The notes: generated from the letters alone by a model not told the origin. A DNA stretch of 64,000 bases from Ferrovibrio sp041906005 (GCF_041906005.1 NZ_JAYRJY010000001.1:2914001-2978000), one strand, 5' to 3'. Shown: positions 33,957 to 42,587, counted from the first letter of the stretch. A program made the numbers and translations.

Positions 33957-33971
33957 GGGTTAAAATAACCC
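33957..33971. promoter_or_regulatory. 15-bp palindrome between gcrA and the second dioxygenase
   Basis: GGGTTAAAATAACCC has perfect 6-bp arms around AAA, 36 bases before the start of the dioxygenase gene. It is in the position of an operator; no known regulator is assigned. Confidence 0.4.
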
Positions 33972-34006
33972 TTCGGCAATAGGGGGCGAATCGGAGTTAT
34001 CCCCAG

Positions 34007-34894
34007 ATGAACGGCTTTCCCGACCCAACTTATCCCTGGCAGGCCCGTCTGCCCGATCCGGTCGAACTGCGCAAAGCTTATGCCCGCGATGGCTTTATCG
34101 TGGTGCGCGGGCTGTTCGGACCGGCTGAGGTGGCGGCCATCGCGGACCGTTTCGACGCTCTCTACCAGGAGGGTCTTCGACTGGGTCGCAGCTTCCGCCA
34201 TGGCAATCTGCTGTTCCGTCTGGGCGACGACCCGCAGCTCGGCAGGATCCTGCGCATGGTGCAATGGCCGTCCTGGCGCGATCCGCTGCTGGATGCCGTG
34301 CGGCTCGATCCGCGGTTCGTCGCGCTGCTGGCCCCCCTGATCGGGTCCGACCTGAAGCAGATCATCAACCAGATGCACTGGAAGCCGCCGGGTGCGACCC
34401 GCGTGGAATTCGCCTATCACCAGGACAGCCGCTTCCGCCGGCCGGCCACCGCCTTTCGCGACCTGGCCCATTCCTATGTGCAGACCGGCATCGCCCTCGA
34501 TGCACATACCAAAGCCAGCGGCGCGATGAAGGTGATCCCCGGCAGCCATCTGCGCGGCGACCTGGGCCTGGGCGGCGATGGGCCGATCCTGTTGCAGAAC
34601 ATGCAGGACGACGCCCTGCATGTCGCCGGCCTGGAGCCGGCCGATGCCGTCGACCTGCTGCTCGAGCCCGGCGACGTGGCGCTGTGGTCGCCCTACCTGG
34701 TGCATGGCTCAGGCGCGAATGTCTCGGGCCAGGATCGCCGGCTTTATATCAATGGCTACGTCACGGCGCAGAATTGCGACCGTGGCGAATGGGCATTCCG
34801 CGCCGGACGGCCCGTGCCGCTGGGGCCACATCCCTCGCTGGTGCATTACGAGGCTTTGCACGAGAAGCCCGAACCGCATTTCCTGGAGGATTGA
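34007..34894 (+). CDS. phytanoyl-CoA dioxygenase (PhyH) family oxygenase 2
   Basis: A 295-residue member of the PhyH family, clearly different from the one 1.6 kb upstream. Iron ligands are H138 and D140 in FAYHQDSRF and H233 in LVHGSGAN, with an arginine pair in DRRLYINGY nearby. RDGFIVVRGLFGPAEVAAIA is the usual N-terminal block, and SGAMKVIPGSHLRGDLG the mid-barrel one. Non-haem iron oxygenase; substrate unknown. The gene starts within the near-DnaA box of the gcrA intergenic region and is 31 bases upstream of zwf, so it may head the zwf-regBA transcript. No strong ribosome site is visible. Confidence 0.87.
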   Translation: MNGFPDPTYPWQARLPDPVELRKAYARDGFIVVRGLFGPAEVAAIADRFDALYQEGLRLGRSFRHGNLLFRLGDDPQLGRILRMVQWPSWRDPLLDAVRLDPRFVALLAPLIGSDLKQIINQMHWKPPGATRVEFAYHQDSRFRRPATAFRDLAHSYVQTGIALDAHTKASGAMKVIPGSHLRGDLGLGGDGPILLQNMQDDALHVAGLEPADAVDLLLEPGDVALWSPYLVHGSGANVSGQDRRLYINGYVTAQNCDRGEWAFRAGRPVPLGPHPSLVHYEALHEKPEPHFLED

Positions 34895-34925
34895 TGCAGC
34901 CCCGTCATCATGTCAGGCTGCGGGC

Positions 34926-36401
34926 ATGACTCATCCGAGCGGCAGTTTCTCCTTCGACCTCGTTGTTTTCGGTGCCACCGGAGACCTGTCGCTGCGCAAG
35001 CTGATGCCCGCGCTGTATCACCGCGATGTCGCCGGTCAGCTCAATGCCGATGTGCGGCTGTTCGCGGTGGCGCGCGGGGCGATGCGCGACGAGGAATTCC
35101 GCAATCTGGCGCGCGGCGCGCTGAACCGGCATCTCGACTCCGCCGATTACGACGAAGCGGCAGTGGAACGTTTCATCGCGCGGTTCCGGTACCTGAGCCT
35201 CGATGCCGATGCGCCCGAGGACTATGCCGCGCTGGCCCAGGCCATCGACGGCGCCTCCGATCGCGTGGTGGTGTATTATCTGGCCATGGCGCCGCGCTTC
35301 TTCGGCAGCATCTGCGGCCATCTGGCGGCAACCGGTTTGAACCGGCCGCAGGCCCGCGTGGTGCTGGAAAAGCCCATCGGCCACGATCTGGCCTCGGCGC
35401 GGACGATCAACGCCGCCGTCGCCGCCGCCTTCCCGGAAGAGCGCGTCTTCCGCATCGATCATTACCTGGGCAAGGAAACGGTGCAGAACCTGATGGCGCT
35501 GCGCTTCGCCAATGCCCTGTTCGAGCCGGTCTGGCATCGCGGCGTGGTCGATCATGTGCAGGTGACGGTGGCCGAGAAGATCGGCGTTGAGGGCCGCGCC
35601 GGTTATTATGATCATGCCGGCGCGCTGCGCGACATGGTGCAGAACCACCTGCTGCAACTGCTTTGCCTGGTGGCGATGGAAGCGCCGAATGCCTTCGCCG
35701 CCGATGCGGTGCGCGACGAGAAGCTGAAGGTGTTGCAGGCCCTGCGGCCGATCAACGAACGCTCGATCATGGAGAAGACCGTGCGCGGCCAGTATGGCCC
35801 GGGTGCGGTGGATGGCGTGGCCGTGCCGGCCTATGTGGATGAAGTGGAGCAGGCGGCCAGCAATACCGAAACCTTCGTCGTGGTGAAGGCCGAGGTGGAT
35901 AACTGGCGCTGGGCCGGCGTGCCGTTTTATCTGCGCACCGGCAAGCGCCTGCCGGCGCGGCGCTCGGAAATCGTGGTGCAGTTCCGCCCGGTGCCGCATC
36001 TGATCTTCGACGGTGCCAGCCGCGACGTGGTGGCCAACCGCCTGGTGATCCGCCTGCAGCCCGACGAGGGCATCGCCCTGCATATGATGACCAAGGTGCC
36101 GGGGCCGGGCGGCATGCGGCTGCGTCAGGCGCCGCTGAACTTAAGCTTCGCCGATACCTTCCATGGCCGTCAGCCCGACGCCTATGAACGCCTGCTGATG
36201 GACGTGGTGCGCGGCAATCCGATGCTGTTCATGCGCAGCGACGAGGTGGAAGCCGCCTGGCGCTGGATTGAACCCATCCTGGCCGGCTGGTCGGCCGGCA
36301 GCGAGACGCCGAAGCCCTACACCGCCGGCAGCTGGGGCCCATCGTCGGCCATCGGCCTGATCGAGCGCGACGGCCGCACCTGGCACGAGGATATGCGCTG
36401 A
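34926..36401 (+). CDS. zwf: glucose-6-phosphate 1-dehydrogenase
   Basis: A 491-residue NADP enzyme that opens the oxidative pentose phosphate and Entner-Doudoroff routes. The nucleotide-binding start is VVFGATGDLSLRKLMPALYH. Active-site RIDHYLGKETVQNLMALRFAN is near residue 175, and VVLEKPIGHDLASAR is conserved. FYLRTGKRLPARRSEIVVQF and GWSAGSETPKPYTAGSWGPS complete it. The ATG at 34926 was chosen because family similarity starts there; upstream codons in the same frame belong to the previous gene in another frame. Its stop overlaps the regB start (TGATG), an unusual coupling of NADPH production to a redox-sensing kinase. No pgl or edd gene is adjacent. Confidence 0.96.
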   Translation: MTHPSGSFSFDLVVFGATGDLSLRKLMPALYHRDVAGQLNADVRLFAVARGAMRDEEFRNLARGALNRHLDSADYDEAAVERFIARFRYLSLDADAPEDYAALAQAIDGASDRVVVYYLAMAPRFFGSICGHLAATGLNRPQARVVLEKPIGHDLASARTINAAVAAAFPEERVFRIDHYLGKETVQNLMALRFANALFEPVWHRGVVDHVQVTVAEKIGVEGRAGYYDHAGALRDMVQNHLLQLLCLVAMEAPNAFAADAVRDEKLKVLQALRPINERSIMEKTVRGQYGPGAVDGVAVPAYVDEVEQAASNTETFVVVKAEVDNWRWAGVPFYLRTGKRLPARRSEIVVQFRPVPHLIFDGASRDVVANRLVIRLQPDEGIALHMMTKVPGPGGMRLRQAPLNLSFADTFHGRQPDAYERLLMDVVRGNPMLFMRSDEVEAAWRWIEPILAGWSAGSETPKPYTAGSWGPSSAIGLIERDGRTWHEDMR

Positions 36402-37732
36402 TGCGGGCGGCCTTGCTGGAAACCCTGCGCGACCGCCTCGGCGCGCTGCAGGCAAACGACGATGCCGGCATGGACCAGATGAGTGGCCGCGTGCGCCTGC
36501 AAACGCTGGTGCTGCTGCGCTGGATCGCCATCGTCGGCCAGTTGCTGGCCATCCTGTTCGTGCATTTCGGGTTGAACTTCCGCCTGCCGCTGCTGCCGGC
36601 CTTGGGTATCGTCGGCGTTTCGGCCCTGCTCAACATCGTGCTGTTCGTGGTCTATCCGACCGCCAAGCGGCTGAGCGAAATCGGCGCTGCAGGCTATCTG
36701 GCCTTCGATCTGCTGCAACTCGGCCTGCTACTGTTTCTCACCGGCGGCATCGACAATCCTTTCGCGCTGCTGATCCTGGTGCCGGTCACCGTGTCGGCCA
36801 CCATCCTCACTCTGCGGTCCACCGTGTTGCTTGGCCTGGTGGCCTTCACGCTGGCGGTGCTGCTCACGCTCTATCACCTGCCGCTGCCCTGGAGCGACCC
36901 CGAAGCCGTGGCGATGCCGCCGCTCTATCGCTGGGGCAACCTGATGGCCCTGGTGCTCGGCACATTGTTCATTGCGGCCTATGCCTGGCAGGTGGCCGAG
37001 GAAGCACGCCGCATGTCGGACGCGCTGGCCGCCACGCAGCTTGCGTTGGCGCAGGAGCAGCAGGTTTCGGCCCTGGGCAGTCTGGCGGCCGCGGCGGCGC
37101 ATGAACTGGGCTCGCCGCTGGGCACGATTGCCGTCGTGGTGAAGGAACTGGGCCGCGACACCCCGGCCGACAATCCGATCGCCGAAGACCTGGCGCTGTT
37201 GCAAAGCCAGGTGGAGCGCTGTCGCGAAATCCTGGCGCGGCTGTCGCGCCGGCCTTCGGCCAATGCCGATGCCGAAGCTTTTTCCGACCTGGGTATTGCC
37301 AACCTGATCGAGGTGGCGGCCCAGCCCTGGCGCCGCGCCAATATCGATTTCGCGGTGACGCTGAAAGGCGAAGGCGCCGCACCCAACCTGCCGCGCCGGC
37401 CCGAGATCATCCACGGCCTCAGCAACCTGTTGCAGAATGCCATGGAATTCGCCCGCAGTCGGGTGACCGTGGAGGTGGGCTGGGACGACAAACATATCCG
37501 CCTGCTGATCCTCGATGATGGGCCCGGCCTCAATGTCGATATCCTCTCGGCTCTGGGCGAACCCTATGTGACCAGTCGGCCCGACAGCGGCGGCATGGGG
37601 CTGGGTGTATTCATCGCCATGAACCTGCTTCGGCGCAGCGGGGCAGGCGTCACCTTCGCCAATCGTCCCGGTGGTGGCACCCAGGTGGCGGTGATCTGGT
37701 CGCGCGAGACGCTGGTCCGCCGCCCAGCATAA
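36401..37732 (+). CDS. regB: redox sensor histidine kinase RegB/PrrB/ActS
   Basis: A 443-residue inner-membrane kinase of the RegB family. Six hydrophobic segments cover residues 35-195, with the quinone-binding motif GGIDNPF at about 115-121. The phosphoacceptor H234 lies in AAAAHELGSPLGTIAVVVKE. C274, exactly 40 residues later in QVERCREIL, corresponds to the redox-active cysteine of Rhodobacter RegB (H225/C265). ATP-binding boxes follow (LSNLLQNAMEFA, LLILDDGPGL, GGMGLGVFIA). The start codon overlaps the zwf stop. RegA follows co-directionally 100 bases on. The family represses or activates energy, carbon and nitrogen genes according to ubiquinone and thiol redox state. Confidence 0.95.
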   Translation: MRAALLETLRDRLGALQANDDAGMDQMSGRVRLQTLVLLRWIAIVGQLLAILFVHFGLNFRLPLLPALGIVGVSALLNIVLFVVYPTAKRLSEIGAAGYLAFDLLQLGLLLFLTGGIDNPFALLILVPVTVSATILTLRSTVLLGLVAFTLAVLLTLYHLPLPWSDPEAVAMPPLYRWGNLMALVLGTLFIAAYAWQVAEEARRMSDALAATQLALAQEQQVSALGSLAAAAAHELGSPLGTIAVVVKELGRDTPADNPIAEDLALLQSQVERCREILARLSRRPSANADAEAFSDLGIANLIEVAAQPWRRANIDFAVTLKGEGAAPNLPRRPEIIHGLSNLLQNAMEFARSRVTVEVGWDDKHIRLLILDDGPGLNVDILSALGEPYVTSRPDSGGMGLGVFIAMNLLRRSGAGVTFANRPGGGTQVAVIWSRETLVRRPA

Positions 37733-37834
37733 AGCGTCCAGCCCTCCCAATCATGCATGGCTGCCCTGCATCCGGGACTCCGGGACTACTCCAGGGGTTG
37801 CGCCGGAGCGGGGCTCGGGTACATTCTGGCCGCG

Positions 37835-38362
37835 ATGACCGACATGACCCTCCTCATCGTCGATGACGACGAACCGCTGCGGATGCGGCTGGCCCGCGCG
37901 ATGGAAAAGCGCGGCTATCAAGTGCAGACCGCCGAGTCGGTTGCTGCCGGTATCCAGCTTGCCCGCGCCAAACCGCCGGCCTATGCCGTGGTCGACCTCA
38001 AACTCGGCGACGGCAACGGCCTCGATGTGGTGAGTGCGATCCGCAGCGCCCGCCAGGACGCCCGCGTGGTGATGCTGACCGGTTATGGCAACATCGCCAC
38101 TGCCGTCGCCGCCGTGAAGGCAGGTGCCGTCGATTACCTGCCCAAGCCGGCCGATGCCGACGATGTTGACCGCGCCTTGCGGGCCGGCAATGCCGCACAT
38201 CCTGCGCCGCCGGATGAACCGATGTCGGCCGAGCGCGTGCGGTGGGAGCATATCCAGCGCGTCTTCGAGCTTTGCGACCGCAATGTGTCGGAGACGGCGC
38301 GCCGGCTGAAGATGCATCGCCGCACCCTGCAGCGCATCCTCGCCAAGCGTTCGCCGCAATAG
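37835..38362 (+). CDS. regA: response regulator RegA/PrrA/ActR
   Basis: A 175-residue response regulator. The receiver domain (residues 4-120) has LLIVDDDEPLRMRLARAM, phosphoacceptor D54 in VVDLKLGDGNGL, MLTGYGNIATAV and the lysine in DYLPKPAD. A short proline linker (HPAPPDEP) precedes the Fis-type helix-turn-helix RVRWEHIQRVFELCDRNVSE ending ARRLKMHRRTLQRIL. This is the nearly invariant RegA DNA-binding domain. I start at the ATG at 37835; a longer frame from 37757 would add 26 residues without similarity. Partner of RegB; the senC/sco gene usual at reg loci is missing. Confidence 0.95.
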   Translation: MTDMTLLIVDDDEPLRMRLARAMEKRGYQVQTAESVAAGIQLARAKPPAYAVVDLKLGDGNGLDVVSAIRSARQDARVVMLTGYGNIATAVAAVKAGAVDYLPKPADADDVDRALRAGNAAHPAPPDEPMSAERVRWEHIQRVFELCDRNVSETARRLKMHRRTLQRILAKRSPQ

Positions 38363-38366
38363 ACCC

Positions 38367-39086
38367 ATGCTGCTGCAGGAGGCCAGGCTGCCGCCGGGGC
38401 TCCGCGTCTATGCCATCGGCGACATTCATGGTCGCGCCGACCTGCTCGACAGGCTGCATGGCCTGATCGAGGCCGACCTGCAATCGACGGCACCAGAGCG
38501 CTGCGTGGTGGTCTATCTCGGCGATTATGTCGACCGTGGCCCGGATTCCCATGGCGTGATCGAACGGCTGGCCCGTCATAAACTGGCTGGGGTCGAGACC
38601 ATCACCCTACTGGGCAACCACGAAGCCATGATGCTGGAATTCCTTGATGCGCCCTATGGTGCCTCGCTGTGGTTGGCCAATGGCGGCGATGCCACGCTGG
38701 CCAGCTACAAGGTGCGTATCCCGGCGGCCTATGATGAATTGCTGCTCACCCAGCGCAGCCTGCGCGGCGCGCTGCCGCGCCATCACTGGCATTTCCTGGA
38801 AAAACTGGTGATGCAGGCGCAGTTCGGCGATTACCTGTTCGTCCATGCCGGCATCAAGCCGGGCCTGCCGCTCGACCGGCAGAGCCGCGAGCAGATGATC
38901 TGGATCCGCGACGCCTTCCTCGATTCGGAGGTCGATCACGGCCTGGTGGTGGTGCATGGCCATACCATCGTGCACGAAGTGGAATGGCGGCCGAACCGCA
39001 TCGGGGTCGATACCGGGGCCTATACCACCGGCCGGCTGACCGCCCTGGTGCTGGAAGGGGCCGGGCAGCGCCTGTTGCAGACCTGA
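38367..39086 (+). CDS. PPP-family metallophosphoesterase
   Basis: A 239-residue calcineurin-type phosphoesterase of the PPP superfamily. All metal motifs are present: VYAIGDIHGRADLL, VVYLGDYVDRGPDS, TLLGNHEAMML, LFVHAGIKPGL and VVVHGHTIVHE. It resembles bacterial serine/threonine protein phosphatases and ApaH-like Ap4A hydrolases; sequence alone does not choose between them. It lies four bases after regA, so it is surely co-transcribed. A phosphatase in this place could act on RegB/RegA output or on alarmones, but that is conjecture. The next gene, hldE, begins 83 bases later. Confidence 0.9.
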   Translation: MLLQEARLPPGLRVYAIGDIHGRADLLDRLHGLIEADLQSTAPERCVVVYLGDYVDRGPDSHGVIERLARHKLAGVETITLLGNHEAMMLEFLDAPYGASLWLANGGDATLASYKVRIPAAYDELLLTQRSLRGALPRHHWHFLEKLVMQAQFGDYLFVHAGIKPGLPLDRQSREQMIWIRDAFLDSEVDHGLVVVHGHTIVHEVEWRPNRIGVDTGAYTTGRLTALVLEGAGQRLLQT

Positions 39087-39169
39087 TCCGGCCCCTTGCG
39101 GGCTGTCCGGGCCGAGGCCTGAAACGGGCGAGGGCTGGAATTCGGCCCGCCGCCGGTGTATCGAAGGCC

Positions 39170-40624
39170 ATGTCCGATTTTCCCGCTGATCCGGCCGATT
39201 TCACCGGCGCCCGCGTCCTCGTCGTCGGCGACGTGATGCTCGACCGCTTCGTCTATGGCGGGGTCGAACGCATCTCGCCCGAGGCGCCGATCCCGGTGAT
39301 GCAGGCCGACCGCGAGATCGTCATGCCCGGCGGCGCCGGCAACGTGGCGCGCAATATCGCGGCCCTGGGCGCCGAGGTGGTGCTGATCGGCCTGGTCGGC
39401 GATGACGGTGCGGCCGATGAGTTGAACGATGTGCTGACGCTGGAGCGTGGCATCGATGCCCGCCTGGTGGTCGACGAGGCCCGCCGCACCATCGAGAAAA
39501 TCCGTTTCATCGGCAGCCGCCAGCAGCTGCTGCGCGTCGACCGCGAAAATCGCGCCGCTAGCACGCCGGCCGCCATAGACACGCTGATCGATGCTGCCAA
39601 GGGAGCGCTGGCCGATTGTGCCGTGCTGGTGCTTTCCGATTATGCCAAGGGTGCCTTGCCTGATCGTGTCATCACGGCGCTGATCGTTGCCGCCAAGTCG
39701 TCCGGCAAGCCGGTATTGGTCGATCCCAAGGGCAGCGACTATGCCCGCTATCGCGGTGCCTATCTGGTGACGCCCAACCGCGCCGAGGCTGCGTTGGCCA
39801 CCGGCGAAAGCTGTGCCGATGATGCCAGCGCGGTGAAGGCCGGCCGCAAGCTGGTGGAAACCACCGGTATCGCCAATGTGCTGGTCACGCGCGGAGCCGC
39901 CGGCATGACGCTGGTGCAGGGCGGTGACGCCCCGCTGCATCTGGCGGCCGAGGCGCGCGAGGTTTTCGACGTCTCCGGCGCCGGCGATACGGTGGTGGCC
40001 GTGATCGCCGCGGCATTGGCGATGAAACGCCCGCTGCCGCTGGCCGCCCGCCTCGCCAATATCGCCGCCGGCATCGTGGTCGCCAAGGTTGGCACCGCCG
40101 TCGTGCACCCGGATGAATTGCGCCTGGCCCTGCACATGCCTGATCCCCATGGCATCGATGCCAAGGTGGTGTCGCGCCAGCAGGCCAAGGAACGCGTCGA
40201 TGCCTGGCGCCTGCGCGGCGAACGCATCGGCTTCACCAATGGCTGCTTCGATCTGCTGCATGCCGGTCATCTGGCTCTGCTGTCGGAAGCCCGCGCCGGC
40301 TGTGACCGCCTGATCGTGGCGATCAATGCCGATTCTTCCGTGAAGAAGCTGAAGGGCGAGACGCGCCCGGTGCAGGATGAAAAACATCGTGCCCGTCTGC
40401 TCGCGGCCCTTGGCCTGGTCGATCTGGTGATCGTCTTTCCGGAAGACACGCCGATCCCGCTGCTGGAAATGCTCAAGCCAGACCTGCTGATCAAGGGCGG
40501 CGATTACGGTATCGATCAGGTGGTGGGCGCCGATATCGTGCAGGGCTATGGCGGCGAAGTGCGCGTCTCGCGACTGGTTGCCGGTCACAGCACCACGGCG
40601 ACCATCCAGAAACTGCGGTCCTGA
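39170..40624 (+). CDS. hldE: bifunctional heptose 7-phosphate kinase/heptose 1-phosphate adenylyltransferase
   Basis: A 484-residue fusion making ADP-heptose precursor for lipopolysaccharide core. Residues 12-320 form the PfkB-type kinase (VVGDVMLDRFVYGGVERISP, MPGGAGNVARNIAALG, catalytic DVSGAGDTVVAVIA). Residues 345-484 form the nucleotidyltransferase with GFTNGCFDLLHAGHLALLSE (HxGH-type motif) and AINADSSVKKLKGETRP, then HSTTATIQKLR. Both halves look intact. The ATG at 39170 was chosen because homology starts shortly after. Heptosyltransferases and gmhA/B are not in the window. It is followed at nine bases by an FAD oxidoreductase in a tight gene run. Confidence 0.95.
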   Translation: MSDFPADPADFTGARVLVVGDVMLDRFVYGGVERISPEAPIPVMQADREIVMPGGAGNVARNIAALGAEVVLIGLVGDDGAADELNDVLTLERGIDARLVVDEARRTIEKIRFIGSRQQLLRVDRENRAASTPAAIDTLIDAAKGALADCAVLVLSDYAKGALPDRVITALIVAAKSSGKPVLVDPKGSDYARYRGAYLVTPNRAEAALATGESCADDASAVKAGRKLVETTGIANVLVTRGAAGMTLVQGGDAPLHLAAEAREVFDVSGAGDTVVAVIAAALAMKRPLPLAARLANIAAGIVVAKVGTAVVHPDELRLALHMPDPHGIDAKVVSRQQAKERVDAWRLRGERIGFTNGCFDLLHAGHLALLSEARAGCDRLIVAINADSSVKKLKGETRPVQDEKHRARLLAALGLVDLVIVFPEDTPIPLLEMLKPDLLIKGGDYGIDQVVGADIVQGYGGEVRVSRLVAGHSTTATIQKLRS

Positions 40625-40632
40625 GCCAGGTT

Positions 40633-41811
40633 ATGGCGACGCGGGATGTCGACGTCGCGATCCTCGGCGGCGGCATTGCCGGCCTCTGGCTGCTGGCGCG
40701 CCTGCAGGCCGCCGGATACAGCGCGCTGCTGCTGGAAAACCGGGCGCTTGGCGCCGGCCAGACGCTGGCCTCGCAAGGCATCATCCACGGCGGCTTGAAA
40801 TACGCCCTCGACCTCAAGCTCAATACCGCCAGCGACGCGTTGGCCGATATGCCCGCGCGCTGGCGCGCTTGCCTGGCCGGCACGGGGGAGGTGGACCTGC
40901 GCGGCGTGCCGCTGGCGGCCGAGCGGCATCTGTTCTGGGCGCGCAAGACGCTGGCCAGTCGCATCGCCGGCTTCTTCGGCAGCAAGCTGGTGCGTGGCCG
41001 CGTCGATGCGCTGGCGCCCGAGCAATGGCCCGTCGTGCTGCGCGACCCTGACCATGTCGCCGCCGTCTATGCCCTGGATGAATGTGTGCTGGATGTGCCG
41101 GCGCTGATGCAGGCGCTGGTGCAGCCACGGCAGGCATCGATCAAACGCGTTCGGGGCGATGTGCGGGTTTCGCCCGATGATGATGGCGTGACGATCGAGG
41201 GCCATGATGGCTTTGCCCAGCCGCGCCGGCTGCGCGCAGGCGCGTTGATCTCCACCGCGGGCGCGGGCAACGAAAGCCTGCTGGCGCAATTTGGCCTGTC
41301 GGCGGCTGCCGCCCAGCGCCGGCCTCTGCAAATGCTGCTGCTCGACAATGCTCCCGGCCCGCTCTGGGCCCATTGTTTCGATGCCAGTGATAAGCCGCGC
41401 GTTACCGTCACCACGCATACACGCTCGGATGGCAGCCTGGTCTGGTATGTCGGCGGACAACTCGCCGAGACTGGCGCGACGCAAAGCCCCGAGGCGCTGA
41501 TCGCGGCGGCGAAGGATGAATTCGCCGCCTTGCTGCCCCGGCAGGATTTTTCTGGCTGCCGTTATGCCACGCTGTATGTGGAGCGCGCCGAGGGCGCCAC
41601 CGCAGATGGCCGCAAACCCGATGGCCCGGTGCTGCGCCGTGTAGCGCCGCTTTGCTGGCTGGCCTGGCCGACCAAACTGGCTTTGGCGCCGCAACTGGCC
41701 GATCAGGTGCTGGCCGAATTGCCACCACCGTCGGGTCAGATTTCTGATCTCTCGCATTGGGCGACGGCCCTTATGGCACCCGCACCGTGGGAGGTCGCGG
41801 CATGGACATGA
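40633..41811 (+). CDS. FAD-dependent oxidoreductase (DAO/GlpD-like)
   Basis: A 392-residue flavoprotein with an N-terminal Rossmann motif DVAILGGGIAGLWLLARLQ and a LENRALGAGQTLASQGIIHG block like those of D-amino-acid oxidase and glycerol-3-phosphate dehydrogenase families. GALISTAGAGNESLLAQFG is the second FAD contact region. No membrane segment or covalent-flavin motif is seen. It lies between hldE and an aldo/keto reductase whose start overlaps its last ten bases, implying a shared pathway of sugar or polyol metabolism. Substrate unknown. Confidence 0.85.
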   Translation: MATRDVDVAILGGGIAGLWLLARLQAAGYSALLLENRALGAGQTLASQGIIHGGLKYALDLKLNTASDALADMPARWRACLAGTGEVDLRGVPLAAERHLFWARKTLASRIAGFFGSKLVRGRVDALAPEQWPVVLRDPDHVAAVYALDECVLDVPALMQALVQPRQASIKRVRGDVRVSPDDDGVTIEGHDGFAQPRRLRAGALISTAGAGNESLLAQFGLSAAAAQRRPLQMLLLDNAPGPLWAHCFDASDKPRVTVTTHTRSDGSLVWYVGGQLAETGATQSPEALIAAAKDEFAALLPRQDFSGCRYATLYVERAEGATADGRKPDGPVLRRVAPLCWLAWPTKLALAPQLADQVLAELPPPSGQISDLSHWATALMAPAPWEVAAWT

Positions 41812-42587
41812 GGCCGCTGGGATCCACCGGCATCACGGTCAGTCTGCTGGGGCTGGGCACGGTGAAGATCGGGCGTAACGAAGGCGTGAAATATCCGCAG
41901 GGTTTCGACCTGCCCGATGACGCCGGCGTGATCGCCCTGCTGGAACAGGCCCATGCGCTGGGCATCACCCTGATCGACACCGCGCCGGCTTATGGCCGCA
42001 GCGAGGAGCGGCTGGGGCAACTGCTGCCGAAGGTCGGAGCCGGCCGCGCCGGGTGGGTGATTGCCACCAAGGCCGGGGAATGGTTTGAGGATGGCCAGTC
42101 CCGGTTCGATTTTTCCGTGCCTGCAATAATCGCCTCGGTTGAAACCAGTCTGCGCCGCCTGCGCACGGATTATATCGATGTCGTGCTGTTGCATTCCGAC
42201 GGCATAGACGAGGCCGGGGACCGCTTCCTGCCGGCGGCCGAGGCGCTGGACCGGTTGAAGCGACGCGGCCTGATCCGCGCCAGCGGCTTTTCCGGCAAGA
42301 CGCCGGCGGGCAGCCACCATATGCTCGATTGCGTCGATGTGATGATGCTGACCTATAATCCCGGCTATACTGACGACCTGCCGGTGATCGCCGAGGCCGC
42401 CGCCGCAGGGAAGGGTGTGCTGATCAAGAAGGCGTTGGCCAGTGGCCATGCCGCCGATCCGGCAAGCGCCCTGCGGGCGGCGGCGGCGATTGCCGGCGTG
42501 TCGTCCATCGTTGTCGGCACCGTATCGCCGGCCAATCTGCGCGCCAATGCCACGGCATTGCAGGCGGGAAAAGAGGGAGTGGCATGA
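41802..42587 (+). CDS. aldo/keto reductase
   Basis: A 261-residue (beta/alpha)8 NADPH-type oxidoreductase. Catalytic Asp and Tyr are in TLIDTAPAYGRSEERLG and the lysine in WVIATKAGEW; the histidine is in YIDVVLLHSDG. SSIVVGTVSPANLRANATAL is the usual C-terminal cofactor block. It is shorter than typical 320-residue members, lacking part of the C-terminal loops. SD GGGAGG lies seven bases before the ATG at 41802, inside the end of the FAD gene. The stop overlaps the next start (ATGA). Substrate unknown; probably acts with its neighbours. Confidence 0.88.
   Translation: MDMRPLGSTGITVSLLGLGTVKIGRNEGVKYPQGFDLPDDAGVIALLEQAHALGITLIDTAPAYGRSEERLGQLLPKVGAGRAGWVIATKAGEWFEDGQSRFDFSVPAIIASVETSLRRLRTDYIDVVLLHSDGIDEAGDRFLPAAEALDRLKRRGLIRASGFSGKTPAGSHHMLDCVDVMMLTYNPGYTDDLPVIAEAAAAGKGVLIKKALASGHAADPASALRAAAAIAGVSSIVVGTVSPANLRANATALQAGKEGVA

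Noticed and set aside
33900..34005. Possible replication origin at the gcrA intergenic region
   Set aside because: Only one consensus DnaA box and one near match, no AT-rich unwinding element and none of the usual origin-neighbour genes.
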